Shown here: piece after piece, positions 13,201-24,388 of the stretch
Layout: the number at the start of each line of letters is the position of its first letter
Position numbering within the stretch: position 1 is the stretch's first letter
Assembly (NCBI GenBank): GCA_003255065.1
Contig: QAOA01006931.1
Location: forward strand, 563,708 to 627,707
Direction: 5' to 3'
Source: Cercis canadensis
Taxonomy: Eukaryota > Streptophyta > Magnoliopsida > Fabales > Fabaceae
DNA length: 64,000 bases
The notes under the pieces: model-generated
Database searches by the model: none
The model's input: the letters and a program-made list of their open reading frames with translations, nothing else
Told to the model about the DNA's origin: nothing
Program-made: the position numbers and the translations under genes

Positions 13201-13929
13201 GGTCCAGTCATGAAATCGTGGGTCGTCTTAATTTTTTGAATTATTGAAGTACCAAAAAGTCCTTTATTATTTGAAAATGAAACTCTTCGAGGTGTGGGCA
13301 GGATGGGAATAATCAGTGCTTTCTCTTAAGGTAATGTATTAAGTTTCAAACCAAAGTCTCAACCATGGATAAATTATAATAATTGTGTCAATAACACATA
13401 TAATATAATCCAGTATATCACATTAAGCTCTCATTACTAAACTTAACAGCCGTCCAAATCGCAGGCCGGCATTGAATTTCAACTCAGTCAACACTCAAGT
13501 GAGGCACAAACGTGCGCTGCGACTTACTACATAATAATAGCTGCATTTCGGTTTTGCTTAGGATTGCCCCCTCCTAATTTATTTCCTCCATTTCCCAAAC
13601 TATGTAGTGTAGCGCGCACGTCATCCATCAACTTGCACAGTCCTTACAAACGTTTTACCTGCCTTTTTATCATTCACATGACACTTTTTTATATAATTTT
13701 AATTCAAACTCTATCATATTAATTTAATTTAAATTTTACATATAAATTATATAAAAAAAATTAATTCAATGAAATTTATATTATACCAATTTGATGAGCG
13801 GGTGAGTTTACTTTAAGCCCTTTATTTTTTGAAATAAACAAAAGAGAATGTTATATTTAACATTGTCTGTCTAATGAATTGAAAGTTCACCATAATGATG
13901 ATACTTGTAATGATTACAGAGAAAATATT

Positions 13930-14154
13930 TTAACCAGGGTCAATTAGAACATCTCTGCCAACATTGTCATTAACGACAAGTCCGTGTTTGGCTAGAAGCC
14001 TGTATAGATCATAATTGACAAAATCCAGATAATGTTCCATAAGACAAATAGATCGCAGAATCTGCACTTGTCAATAAAAAAAAAAAGGTAACAATCAAAT
14101 TGAATGGGCTATGGAGGGAAAAAGAGCATTACCTCCATTAAGCTTTGAAATAAT
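13930..14154 (-). pseudogene. Two spliced-looking exons of an unidentified protein
   Basis: On the minus strand, a 22-nt exon (14154-14133) sits between an acceptor TTTCAG and a strong donor GGAG/GTAATG. A 71-nt U-rich intron ending TGCAG follows. A 44-codon exon (14061-13930) with stop TAA then continues in the same phase. Together they encode about 50 residues reading LFQSLMEILR...DLYRLLAKHG...DVLIDPG. Composition and splice structure look like a genuine C-terminal end, but I do not recognise the family and cannot find the upstream exons. It may be a relict of a decayed gene, or the last exons of a gene whose upstream exons I missed. Confidence 0.35.
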
Positions 14155-16969
14155 CTGAAACCTTTTTATCCTTTTCTCTTCTTCACAATTGGTCCACCAT
14201 TACCATATAAAGAAACCTTCCCTAGTGGTCATCATGTTTTTTATTAACTTATTATTTCATTCACGTCCGATGTTGGAAACTGGAACAGACAAGAAAAACA
14301 CTTAATCATGCCATACATTTCTTTCACCCAAAAATACAAGACATATCATTAAGGAGTTAAACATGAAATATCTCATTACTGTAATATTGTTAGACATACC
14401 ATTGTTATACTCATTTTTTCCCATAACTCTAAGCCTATTTAAATTTATTTACGGATTCAATTAAACTCACTCGATTTTTTTTAAAATAATTTAAATTTAA
14501 CTTAAACCCAAATTGAAAAATAATTATAAGACACCATGGTGTGTCTAACATTTCCGTCTCATTAATTATGGCATGTCTTTTCTTCAGCCAATTGCAATTT
14601 TTTTCAGATTTTTATATTTGTATAACACTTATAAATTATTCAAACAAGAATAAGTGATGTCCATATTTAATAGCACATAAAAAAATTAAAAATCCAAATA
14701 TAAATATCTTATATGTGAATGATTGGATTTATGCTTTGTGTTTAATTAGCTATTTGAAATACAAAATTGAATCTGATTGATACCGGAAAAAGGGAAAAAA
14801 AAAAAAAAAAGTTATAGATTAAAATGAAACTGGAAGTATCTTTTAATGACCAAAACAATTGTTTAATTACTCAAGATATAAGCATACTAAAATCCTGGTA
14901 AGGAACTTCATATGCTAAAGAACACCTTACGGTTACTAAATAAATGAATAGATAGTAAGAATAAATGAATGCGATAAGTTGGAGTTGGAGTTGGAGTTGG
15001 AGGTGTGCAATTTCAAGTTGTCGGAGGTTGCATCAATTTTCACCTACCAAAATGAAGTAGCGAAGAATAAGAATGGTTTAGCAGAAAAGCAAGTAATAGC
15101 ATTCTAGTAGTTGCCATGTCCATTAATCAGCTGGGGTTACCTAGGGGCCCTCATATTCAATTGCCTTACTCAATATTCAACCTGAATTGCCAATCACAAA
15201 TATATATGTTGCTTCTACCCAAGGGTAGGTTGATGATGACACTGCTACTTTTGCGCCAAAATTGAACATTGCTCAACGTTCTTCATTTCCCAAGTTATTT
15301 TCCTTCCCAATCCATTCAAAGGTTATGTGAAATGTCTCATTAGGACACCCAATCCATTGATGCCTTGTTTACAGATTCAAAATTATAGGCCACGAACTCA
15401 AAATGTTGAAGAATAATATTTGAAGATTACAAACAGAAAAAGGCGCACGTAAAATTGAATAGCGAGGCAGAGAAGGCAAAAGAAAAGAGAGGGGGAGGGG
15501 TCAATGATCATTAGCAAGGACAGAAACACAAAATGGGATGGCCCTAGTTTCAGCGGTGGGAAGTGTCTAAAGCTTTCTCTGCATAAAGTGGACTATCCTT
15601 TATCTTCTTTTATGATTCTAAAGGCTAAAAGGTTAGGAGAAAATGAATTTGATTTGACGGAGATTTTAATCAGCAGAGGGTCACAAAAGGTCTCTTGATT
15701 CCAGTATTAAAAGAGAGGAGAGGAGGATGGGGTTGTGCTCCACCACTGCCAGGCCTTATGGGTAAAGCCGTAAAGGCTTCATTCAGGATTCACGCTTTCT
15801 CTTTACTTGACAAACACTAATCAATAATCACAGTTTTAAAAGTCCAATTCCTCAGAAACAGTGGTCCTCACTCTAGAATCGATGATGGGCCAAGTGAATG
15901 TATATGCTATTTCCCCAGCATTCTTCTTTGCCCATAAATTCACTTGAAAGGCTTGCATTTTATCAATGTTTCAGACACACCCAACTTCATTATACTCCTA
16001 TCAGGCCACTTCTCTTCCTTATCTCTATATATATGCCATCCCAGATTCAATTTCGAATCATAAGTAACCAATCGTTCAACCAAGGGCATTCAGGAATTAT
16101 AAGATCATGCATTTATGAATCACTAATTGGTGTCATGAAAAAATAGCTTTGTTCTAGACATTAGGTCATTTGGCTTGTTGTAGAATTTCTGGGGCCAAAA
16201 GAAAAAAAGGGAGATATTGTAGAAATTACTTGCTAAGCATTTGTTTGTCATTTTGTCTACGTTTGAGGCAACGGAGGCAGGCACTGCAACGCTTATCTTA
16301 AGTTTTCCTGGCCATAATAGTCAGAGCAACTTTGAATTGATCTAGAGTTTTGAGACAAGGATGCTTTCATCGTAATGGAACTATGGAAGGCAGAGACTTT
16401 CCGTAGATAAGAAGGATTGCCTTTTTCTCAACTTGAAAAGAAGTGTGACATGCAGAGAATCACGCTTCAAGTTATGGGCCCACATTTTTGAAGCAAACTT
16501 GGAGTCCACTAAATGAATTTCTATATTGATATATATATTTTTTTTAGTTACTTTTGGCTATTACTTTATATTCCAACACAAAATTCACAATCTTTGAAAA
16601 TGACCAAAATACCTCCAAGCTGTTTGATTCTGTATCGAAATTGTGAGTGCTTGCAAGTTGCAAGTGGTATGAGCTCCAAAGTTAAATGACTTTGTTCCCC
16701 TCAAGAAGCGAAATGTGCAAAGGACCCTAAAGTCACACACGGTTCCATGTGTGTTTAGCCAGCTAGAAAGCACCCCAACTACAAAGGTGATCATGAAAAG
16801 ATTACACACAAGCCGACCTTCAATGACAGGGGCAACCTTTTAATCATAAGGGAATTTAACCAAATCAAAGGAGGCCTTATTTATTTATTTTGGTCTTTTG
16901 GCGGCCTTCTTGTTGAACTTGGATATATTTTGTTCAGTTGTCATACATGTTTTTTTTTTTTTTTTTTTT

Positions 16970-16970
16970 N
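16970..16970. other. Assembly gap (single N) in a poly-T run
   Basis: One N within a run of more than 20 T on one side and six T on the other. The homopolymer length here is not reliable. Confidence 0.85.
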
Positions 16971-17934
16971 TTTTTTGTCACTTTCCCTTGGATATATCTT
17001 TATCCAGCACGGAGCATAACCCAAGTTCAAGGTTTGAGAGGGTTCTTAATTGATCCTGTTTCCAAAGAGGATATGTCCAGGCTTTGCTTCCGGATTAAGC
17101 ATGCAAGAAAGGTTGAGTAAAGCTCAGTCCAATCCACCAATTCATGAATCATGATAACTTGCCCATCATCCCAATTTACCATCTCCACCGCTTCCCCTGC
17201 ACTTTGCTTTATGGATCCGCCATAAATAAAATTGGAGTACACGGTTAACATGTTTGCTAAAGAAAAGCAGTTGGGCAACTTAATCGTTTACGTGCTCCAG
17301 GAGAGAACTGTAACTCAGTCAATAAAACTGGGTTTCACTGTTAACATGGGTGGTTCCGCTCTCTGCTATCTCCTTCCTTCTCTATGGGGGAGGAGGGTGA
17401 ATTTAGAACATAAGAACAATTAAAAAAACAAGTTTCAGTGAGCTTCAAAATCAACCAGTGTATTAAGTGTTTACAAGAAGACTGTAATAAGTAGCCAGAA
17501 AGAGTCATCAAGGGTATGGCACCTTTTAGGAGACGTTAACATGAAAACAAATCAGTACTCTAGACAAGAAATTAAAATTATTTTTATGATTTCTCGTAGG
17601 CAAGTGCTGGTATATCTCTTGTTCACGTGATTACTAGTTTAGCAAAGAGGAAGAGGCCATCAAGAATCAAGAATAATAAAAGAAGGCACAGGGATAGTGG
17701 ATAAGATAACAAGATAGATGAATGTAACAAAGAAAAAGCATAAACTAGGAAAGTGAAACCAAACTGGTACTAACAATCGAGGCGTCAATTTATTATAGAA
17801 CCGTCCTCCCCCAACCAAACTCTATCGCGCGCTAGAAAGAGAAGGAACAAACTGCTTTCCAGTGACCTAATGGAATAAAAAATAGGATGCAATTGCAAAG
17901 TAGCCAATTAGTAATCCAGAAACTAATAACAATT

Positions 17935-18459
17935 CTAAAACCTATCCACCTTGTCGGCTTTTACCACAGGATTAGCCTTGGCAATAGCATCACGCCCAGA
18001 AACCTTGAAATCATATATACACTCGTGCTTCTCCGGATAACGATGCGTCCCGCAGAAAGTGCTCCCACACTTGCACACGAATCCGGTCAAACCCACCTTC
18101 TTGTTACAACTCCAACACCGGTTCGCCGCCTTTGGCCGCGATTGATCGCGGCCAAAAGCCGTCGATGCGGACGGCGATGATTCGCAAGTAGATGAGGATG
18201 AGGAGGTTCCCACCAAGGGCTCCGCTGTAATGATTGCTTCCATCGTCTGATTAGCTGCCGGCGCCTGGGATCTGGGGTTCAGAGATTTCTCCATAGCAGC
18301 TTTAGCCGAAACCGCCTGCTCCTCTTTGATGAGGAAATCTCTGAAACATTTAGAGCAAAGGTTCATGGTGCCTGCGCTGCCGAAGAAGCCACAGTTGTTG
18401 GCGCATGGCTTTGGCTCAGAAGGCTGGTAGCTTGTACCATCGTTCTGCTCAGAACCCAT
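17935..18459 (-). CDS. A20/AN1 zinc-finger stress-associated protein (SAP)
   Basis: Intronless coding region, 174 residues, the usual size for plant SAPs. A20 finger at residues 19-38 (CANNC, 11 residues, CSKC). AN1 finger at 115-147 (CWSC, nine residues, CKC, then FCGTH and EKHEC). The C-terminus NPVVKADKVDRF is typical of the family. A20 fingers in plant SAPs bind ubiquitin and may give E3 activity; the proteins modulate abiotic stress responses. The ATG at 18459 is preferred to the in-frame ATG at 18477 because a splice acceptor TTGCAG lies between them (just upstream at 18464), so the upstream ATG would be in an intron. The gene order suggests the Arabidopsis relatives are At1g12440 and At4g22820. 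Confidence 0.96.
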   Translation of the reverse strand: MGSEQNDGTSYQPSEPKPCANNCGFFGSAGTMNLCSKCFRDFLIKEEQAVSAKAAMEKSLNPRSQAPAANQTMEAIITAEPLVGTSSSSSTCESSPSASTAFGRDQSRPKAANRCWSCNKKVGLTGFVCKCGSTFCGTHRYPEKHECIYDFKVSGRDAIAKANPVVKADKVDRF

Positions 18460-18463
18460 CTTT

Positions 18464-19105
18464 CTGCAATCCAACAAAAAAGAGGACTATTTGGGGTTTA
18501 AAGATTGTACAAGATTTAAACTAGGTGATAATTCTCCAAACTAGATATTTACTCGGAAAATCTACACGGTTCACAGCAAGTGTGAAATAATCGCGGAAAA
18601 TTCAGAGCGGACTCAGTTTTATTAAAATAGATTTAAGTAGATATAGAGGCCTGCCCTGAGGTCGTTCCACAATTTATGTATATACATATTTCATTAGTCG
18701 GTAGTCAAAGAATTACAGCAAGGTCAATCTTGTCCATATCAGAAAACGGAAGTATTCTCTCCGTGATCATGTACAAGTAAAAGTAAACCCGGAGTCCGGT
18801 CTATAAATAGGGGGTTCCGGCGAGAATGTTCTAGGAGATAAGCCCAATCCCGTCCAGAACTCCTTCAAACGAAGATCAAGAACGTTAACTTAGAAATCCA
18901 AAATTCCCCTACACTCGTGGGAAAAGTTTTAGCTCGAAATCCTACTAATTCATAGATAAAAATTCAATTGGGAACACAAACTGGGGGGGACGTCGAGATC
19001 AACCTTGACACAAATATAAAAAAAGAAATCGGGATCTACTTATGAATCGCATGAAAAACAGAGGGGAGACGGGTTCCAATCAAGGTAATTAGGAATTCAG
19101 TGTAC
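18464..19105 (-). other. Probable 5' UTR intron of the SAP gene
   Basis: Minus strand: donor AAAAG/GTACAC at 19106/19105 and acceptor TTGCAG/AAAGATG at 18464/18463, just four nt before the SAP start codon. Many plant SAP genes have an intron in the 5' leader, and such introns often raise expression. This is inferred from splice signals and the family habit. Confidence 0.6.
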
Positions 19106-19176
19106 CTTTTTTCTTTTGAAATTCCGTAATCTTTCAGTAGCTTTCCGTCCTAATTTCCGCAAATCGGACGGTGTAG

Positions 19177-19184
19177 TTTATATA
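19177..19184 (-). promoter_or_regulatory. TATA box of the SAP gene
   Basis: Minus strand TATATAAA. A start site 25-30 nt downstream would fall near 19150, giving a first non-coding exon of about 45 nt that ends at the donor at 19106. Box, leader exon and intron are mutually consistent. Confidence 0.55.
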
Positions 19185-19539
19185 ACTCTGCAAGATTCAC
19201 AGGTATTACAAAATACAATTAAAATCAGGATAAAGGGAAGACAGGATTGAGGAAGGGAGGAAGGAAGGAAGGGTGAGACTGGTAGCAACGCAAACCAGAT
19301 TGAGAGAAAGATTTATGGGCACCGCCACTGACTACCCCTCGTTTTTCCTTTGTTTTAGTTTGTTGCTTTCCCACGGCACCCCCGGTTTTTTTTTTTTAAA
19401 GGCAGAGATAACATACACACTGATATTACGCGACTTCAAATGCTGCGTGACGACATTATTTATTGATCGGACGGGTGGACGTGAAGATGATTGTGGACCC
19501 GGTTCGGTAACATAAAATACCAAACCCAAAGAAAAACCA

Positions 19540-19686
19540 CTAGCCCCGGTGAGTGCTCTTCGCTTTCATAGCCATTTCACGCATCACTTCAGCCAGCATA
19601 GCATATCTACTGACTCCCGATACAAGATGCAGGCCGCAGTGAACCCGATTCAGTTCAACTGTTAAACCGAACCGCTGGGGGTCCAT
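19540..19686 (-). other. Short open frame of uncertain status
   Basis: ATG at 19686, stop TAG at 19540-19542, 48 residues beginning MDPQRFGLTVELNRVH and ending AMKAKSTHRG. The frame stays open a further 11 codons upstream. Composition is protein-like, but I recognise no family and see no splice sites. It lies about 360 bp upstream of the SAP TATA box on the same strand. Confidence 0.2.
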
Positions 19687-20539
19687 AGCCCGTCCTGCTA
19701 GGGTGCCACGATCCCATACAATATTATCACACCAATTTTTTTATATGACTTTTATGCCTATATAGTATAGTTGTACAAAAATTAATTTAATACTAATCCA
19801 CTTACATTTCCTTTCGTTACATTTGCGCTATACATCTTCAATAGCAATAGCTATAAAATTGATATATATCAACAAGATTTAGTTAAATTTGTTGGATTAA
19901 GCACAATCAACTAAAAAGTTTTTAGTTTTAACCTGGCTAGTAATCATTTATTAATAAACATCTACTAATTAAAATATACCTTACATTGAAGTTAAAACTT
20001 GCTTATCTCTTAGATTTTTATGCAAATCGAAAAAAAATTATAAACAAAGTTCAATTTTTTAATTGAGAATAAAAAAGATAAATTCGAACTTGCACCTAAA
20101 AAAAATTTGATATATAATGAAAATAGTTAAGAATATCCACCAAAAGTATTAAAAAAAAATGCTACCTGACATCACATCACACGAGTGCACAGAGTTTGCA
20201 GCTGGCTACGGCATCAATATGGAATTTAGTAGGGACAGACAAGGGCCACGCGCAATGTACAACTAAATATTGAAAAGTAAGCTGGGCTCTCTATTTTTCA
20301 GTTGACAACACAACGCAAAAGTGAGCGCGTCTCATGTACGCAGGTGAAGCAAGTGGGATCAGAGCTTGCGCTGATTGGCCGGCACATGGTATCGTCATTT
20401 CCGGAAATACCAGTCGAACCGCCGCATTATGTTTTGGGCTTTGTAATATTTTTGGATTCTTCTTAAGCGTTTAGACACAAATATTATATTTTATAAAAAT
20501 ATTTATTTAAATATTATAATTTTTAAATTATTTACAAAA

Positions 20540-20540
20540 N
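20540..20540. other. Assembly gap (single N)
   Basis: One N directly after an AT-rich repeat segment that resembles the sequence before the gap at 32842. A longer repeat array may be missing. Confidence 0.8.
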
Positions 20541-22534
20541 GTTAAATCTAAGTCTTAAAATGTGTGTTAAGGTTATATTTTGAGTATTGTTATTGAAATT
20601 ATCTTACTCACTAAAATCAACAAAAGGTAAAAGACGGATACCTGAACAGTTGTCCTTTGCATCTCTATTTTTTACATCACCAAGTCATCTCTGTAAACTG
20701 CCATTACTAAAATCAAAGTGATAATTTACCAATACGTTTGGCTTGTTTCCTAAAGGGATGCAAATGTGTGCGAAAGAAACATGGGATTCAATCACACTTG
20801 GATGGGGGAGCGAGGAGTAACGTGATTAACAAGTTGAAAACAACCGTATAGTCCCGTAGTTGAGCTTATGCCCATAAAAACAGAAATTTAAACATCAACT
20901 TAGTAGTACTTTAATTACTTTTTAAATTTGTGAATTCTATGTTAAAATTTAAAATCGTAATTAAAAATATTAAAAGTGAGAAAGATTATCCATAAAGAAA
21001 ATTTCCTCCTATAATAGCCACATAGCTAGTAATGACTTTGTTGGTGTGGGAATTATGGTTTGAAATTTGATGATGAATGGGGCAAAGTAAAATAAAATCA
21101 AGAGCAATCAATTACAATGCGATTATTATAGACACAAGTCACAAAAATCCAATACATGCTTGGTTGCTTTGTACTTGTAGTCATCATCATTTTCTCCAGC
21201 TTCATGTGATGTACTGTTTTGGATGCATGTAGCCGCGATGATGGTGTGTGTGGAGGGTAATGCAGGAGACAAGTTTCAATTCTATTTTTTTTTCGGCTAA
21301 TAAATTATTTTATTGACTAATAGTATTAGCCCTCTACCTCAATCCTAGTAGTTGGTTGTTGTGGCGGTGACAATTACAGTAGCAGCTGTAGTGAAAGAAG
21401 AAATAAGTAAATTTGGGACCAATTTCTATATATGTACATCATTTCTCCAACTAAAATTTATTTGCGCACATGTAATGAGATCATTCTCTTCGCAATGTAC
21501 AATAGCTGTAATTTTCAAATCATCAATATCGATTTGACTCTTAAATACTTGTATTCAAAGCAAATATAATGAGAGATATAAAAGGAGGAATAAAGGGTGG
21601 TATGAGGATGCCACCCTCCTAATGGACCACAATTCTAAATGCTAGGCTAGCTATAAGAATAGAGACAGAGGAAGATATGGTAAATGTTATAGCATGTGCA
21701 ATGGTCAGATTTTGCTGGGGTCTCAAGCCTAAAAAATGGCATGGCAATGCTAATATTTTAGATTTAGTATTATATGGATTATTAATATTAATATAAAATG
21801 AAGTAAACGATAAATAAGAGATAGCTATATATACATATAGCATTTTTTTTTTTTTTTACAAGAAGGTTGTCACATTTTTAGGGTTTGAATTCGTAATATT
21901 ATCTCATAATTTATCTCACATAAATTTTAGTTCGTCAACTAGCCACATCTTATAATTATTGCATCACCTTATTTAGTCAATAAGGAGTGAGATTAGGATA
22001 AAAATTATAGGATTAACTTTTTACGTAATTAATAAAAATTCAAACAATGCATAGTCGGCAAACAGTAAACGAGTGGGGGGTATTTCCTTGAAAATAACAA
22101 AAGTGACCTGATTTTCAACATAGGTACTCAAATGCTGTAATGCTAGTAAAGATGTGAGGAGAGGAAGGAAAAGAAGGGCAGGGCAGGGATCCTTGCTGTC
22201 TTGAAGCTAAGAGCTTTTTCCTCTTAACTTATTAAATGATTCAATTTCAGCTCAGCTGGTATATTGGGTTTTTGTCATTCATTCCTAATGATGAGTCTTC
22301 CTGCCATAATTACCAGCAGAGAAATCTGTTCTGGGCTCTCTTCTACACATAGACACACATTTGCCACCACATAGAAGCATGATTGCATACAAGAACAATG
22401 CAGAAAACTAAGTATATTAATAGGAGGTTGGCTCAACTTGTGTGCACATAGCCACAGAAATGCTTAATACCCTTGTCTTGTGACGTCTCATTTTCTTCAC
22501 CAGAAATAGACATACAGAGAGGAGCTAGAAGAAA

Positions 22535-22953
22535 ATGTGTGTCGGCACCACAGAGAGCAGTGCATTCGGTCTCTTTCACTCTTTCACGAGAAAGCGACGA
22601 TCCAAACGAACTAAAGTTCAAGTATACCGGCTTTCCAGGTATCAAACTATCAATGCGCTTTGTTAACTAATTACATAAAACATTATTTATATTAATTATT
22701 GCCTGGATGCCTAATTAAGATGACATACATATATATATATATATATATATACAGGAGGAGATCACAAGAAACGACGGTGGGGAAAGATTTGGAGCTAAAG
22801 AATCTGAAGCTGTATCTGGAGAACCAGATTATCAGTGAAGAGAACGCAGAGTTGAGGAAGAAAGCAAATCGTCTTCACCAAGAGAACTTCATCCTATCGA
22901 TTGAGCTTCAAAACAAATTCCCACAAATTAACATGGATCCCTCAAACAAGTGA
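22535..22953 (+). CDS. ZPR: LITTLE ZIPPER (ZPR) microprotein
   Basis: Two exons, 22535-22638 and 22755-22953, encode 100 residues. The splice CCAG/GTATC...ATACAG/GAGG joins AG+G in phase, which is why no single open frame shows the protein. Residues 1-44 are basic (RKRRSKR, RRRS). Residues 47-90 form a leucine zipper with L54, I61, L68, L75 and L82 at exact heptad spacing and the ZPR signature LKLYLEN...EENAELRKKANRLHQEN. ZPR proteins have a zipper but no DNA-binding domain. They pair with class III HD-ZIP factors, block their DNA binding, and are themselves induced by HD-ZIP III, a feedback loop in meristem and leaf polarity. The long N-terminal extension beginning MC resembles ZPR1/ZPR2 more than the shorter ZPR3/ZPR4. 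Confidence 0.9.
22729..22752 (+). repeat. (AT)n microsatellite at the ZPR splice acceptor
   Basis: About 12 AT units end directly in the acceptor ACAG at 22751-22754, in the place of a pyrimidine tract. Length variation here would change the distance between branch point and acceptor. Confidence 0.9.
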
Positions 22954-24388
22954 ACTTTCTCTCCATCCATCTTTTATCTGTCTGCGTAAATGGGAGAAAA
23001 AAAACAAGAATAAAATACTATTTTCGTTTTGAAAGATCGTTCGGATACCACTTTAGTCTTTAATTTATTTTTTATATTATTTTAATCCTTGAAAAATCAA
23101 GGTGTCATTTAACTGAGCCATATAGATTCTTTCATCTACTTTCACTAACTAGTGTTAATAGAGGAATGGTTTGACTGACAAATTGATTTTTTTGAAAACT
23201 AAAATGACATTTAAACAAATTTTTAAGGATGAAAATAATATTTTACTCAAAAAAAGAAAAACTTTATCCATCAAGGTTTATTTTACGAAGTACTGAAAAA
23301 TGGGCATGCAAATAAAACATCTAAATTTGATTGTGAGTGTGAAAAATAGCTAAACCAAATTTGATCGAATCCTGCTTGTACGAGTCTACGATGACCACTT
23401 TAACCATTTAGTATTACTATCAAGGCATTTGCAGTGGTAATCAAAACTTATTTCAACCAATACTTCGAGGGAGGGATTATGGCTTGTTTGGCTGTTGTTT
23501 CTCAATTCTCACAGTATTTTGAGGGAGCTACAAGCATAAGCAAACATACAATTTGACATTCAAATTGAAAGTAAGTTTAGAACAAATTTACCAGAAGGTA
23601 AATTATTCTTAATAGTGTATTCTAAATTTTAATAAAAATAAAATACTAGTGTCTTTGTAAATTGTAATAAATGATACAAATAAAATAAAATACAACCAGC
23701 GTATTGGACAATTCAGTTTGCTGCTTTAGCATATAAAAATATTACACTCGAATTATAAGGAGACATGAAATCGGTAGTCCACAAAAGAACAACCCCGTGG
23801 GAAGCTAATCCAGTTACATGCAGCTGCATTTCACATTCTTATGGTTTGTTGTACTAGAAAATTTCAAAATAACAGTGGCATTGATAAAAATAAATCAGAG
23901 CATAAAGGTTAAAATAAGAATCGTTGTACAACACGTCTATTCCGAACTAATTATCTATTCTAAAAGCATAAAAAGGAATGCATAGTAGATAGAGCACGCT
24001 CTTATGACTATTCACTATTCTAACAATCAGAAAAGGTTCAGGATGATCCACTTAGATGTACAACCACACTAGTAAGGGGGTTCTTCATCATCCACAGGCT
24101 CTTGATACAGCTAGAACAACATTGGAAGTTGAATTCAAACTCATTAATATACCTACTGTGCATAAAGAATTTGAGCATCACCCGCGGTGTTTATCCTGTA
24201 AGGAAAAACACAAAAGAAACTGTAAGAAGAAAGATGACGGAGCTCATTCAGAAAAGGAGGAAAGGTAAACCAGCAGAATCTTCTCACACTCAAAATTGGC
24301 CCATCAAAAGAGTAATTTACCAATCAGCAAAAGACTAGGATATTAGAATATCCATTCATGCATATATACTGCTTCCAGATGCCCACAT
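22954..24388. other. Intergenic region between ZPR and YCF49-like genes
   Basis: 1.4 kb between two convergent genes, AT-rich. It holds the 3' regions of both. Overlapping open frames at 24056-24338 lie just beyond the YCF49-like stop codon, are Lys-rich and have no recognisable domain. No repeat or RNA gene seen. Confidence 0.55.

Larger units (their letters stand above)
13201..17934. other. Gene-poor intergenic region
   Basis: 4.7 kb of AT-rich DNA between the kinesin and SAP genes. Apart from the exon-like pair at 13930-14154 I find no supported gene. It holds a short GTTGGA repeat (14978-15002), poly-A and poly-T runs, and a gap at 16970 in a T-run. Short open frames at 15504-15698, 15898-16146, 16585-16809, 16938-17278 and 17232-17423 show no recognisable domain and no splice support. 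Confidence 0.6.
19190..22534. other. Intergenic region between SAP and ZPR
   Basis: 3.3 kb lying between the divergent SAP and ZPR promoters. It contains a 48-codon minus-strand frame at 19540-19686, a gap at 20540 and an AT-rich minisatellite-like stretch (20470-20545) also seen at 32.7 kb. Otherwise I see nothing that I can name. Confidence 0.55.

Noticed and set aside
12603-13211. 202-codon frame extending the kinesin N-terminus upstream
   Set aside because: The upstream part is Ser/Leu-rich low-complexity leader sequence and the end runs into intron 1. The ATG at 12854 starts a normal ARK N-terminus.
15700-15830. GC-richer patch considered as a small RNA gene
   Set aside because: I could not fold it into a tRNA or match a known miRNA, and no box elements for a snoRNA pair were found.
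22473-22670. Open frame overlapping ZPR exon 1
   Set aside because: It begins with TTG, not ATG, and lies in a different frame. The frame from ATG 22535 joins exon 2 in phase and gives the ZPR protein.
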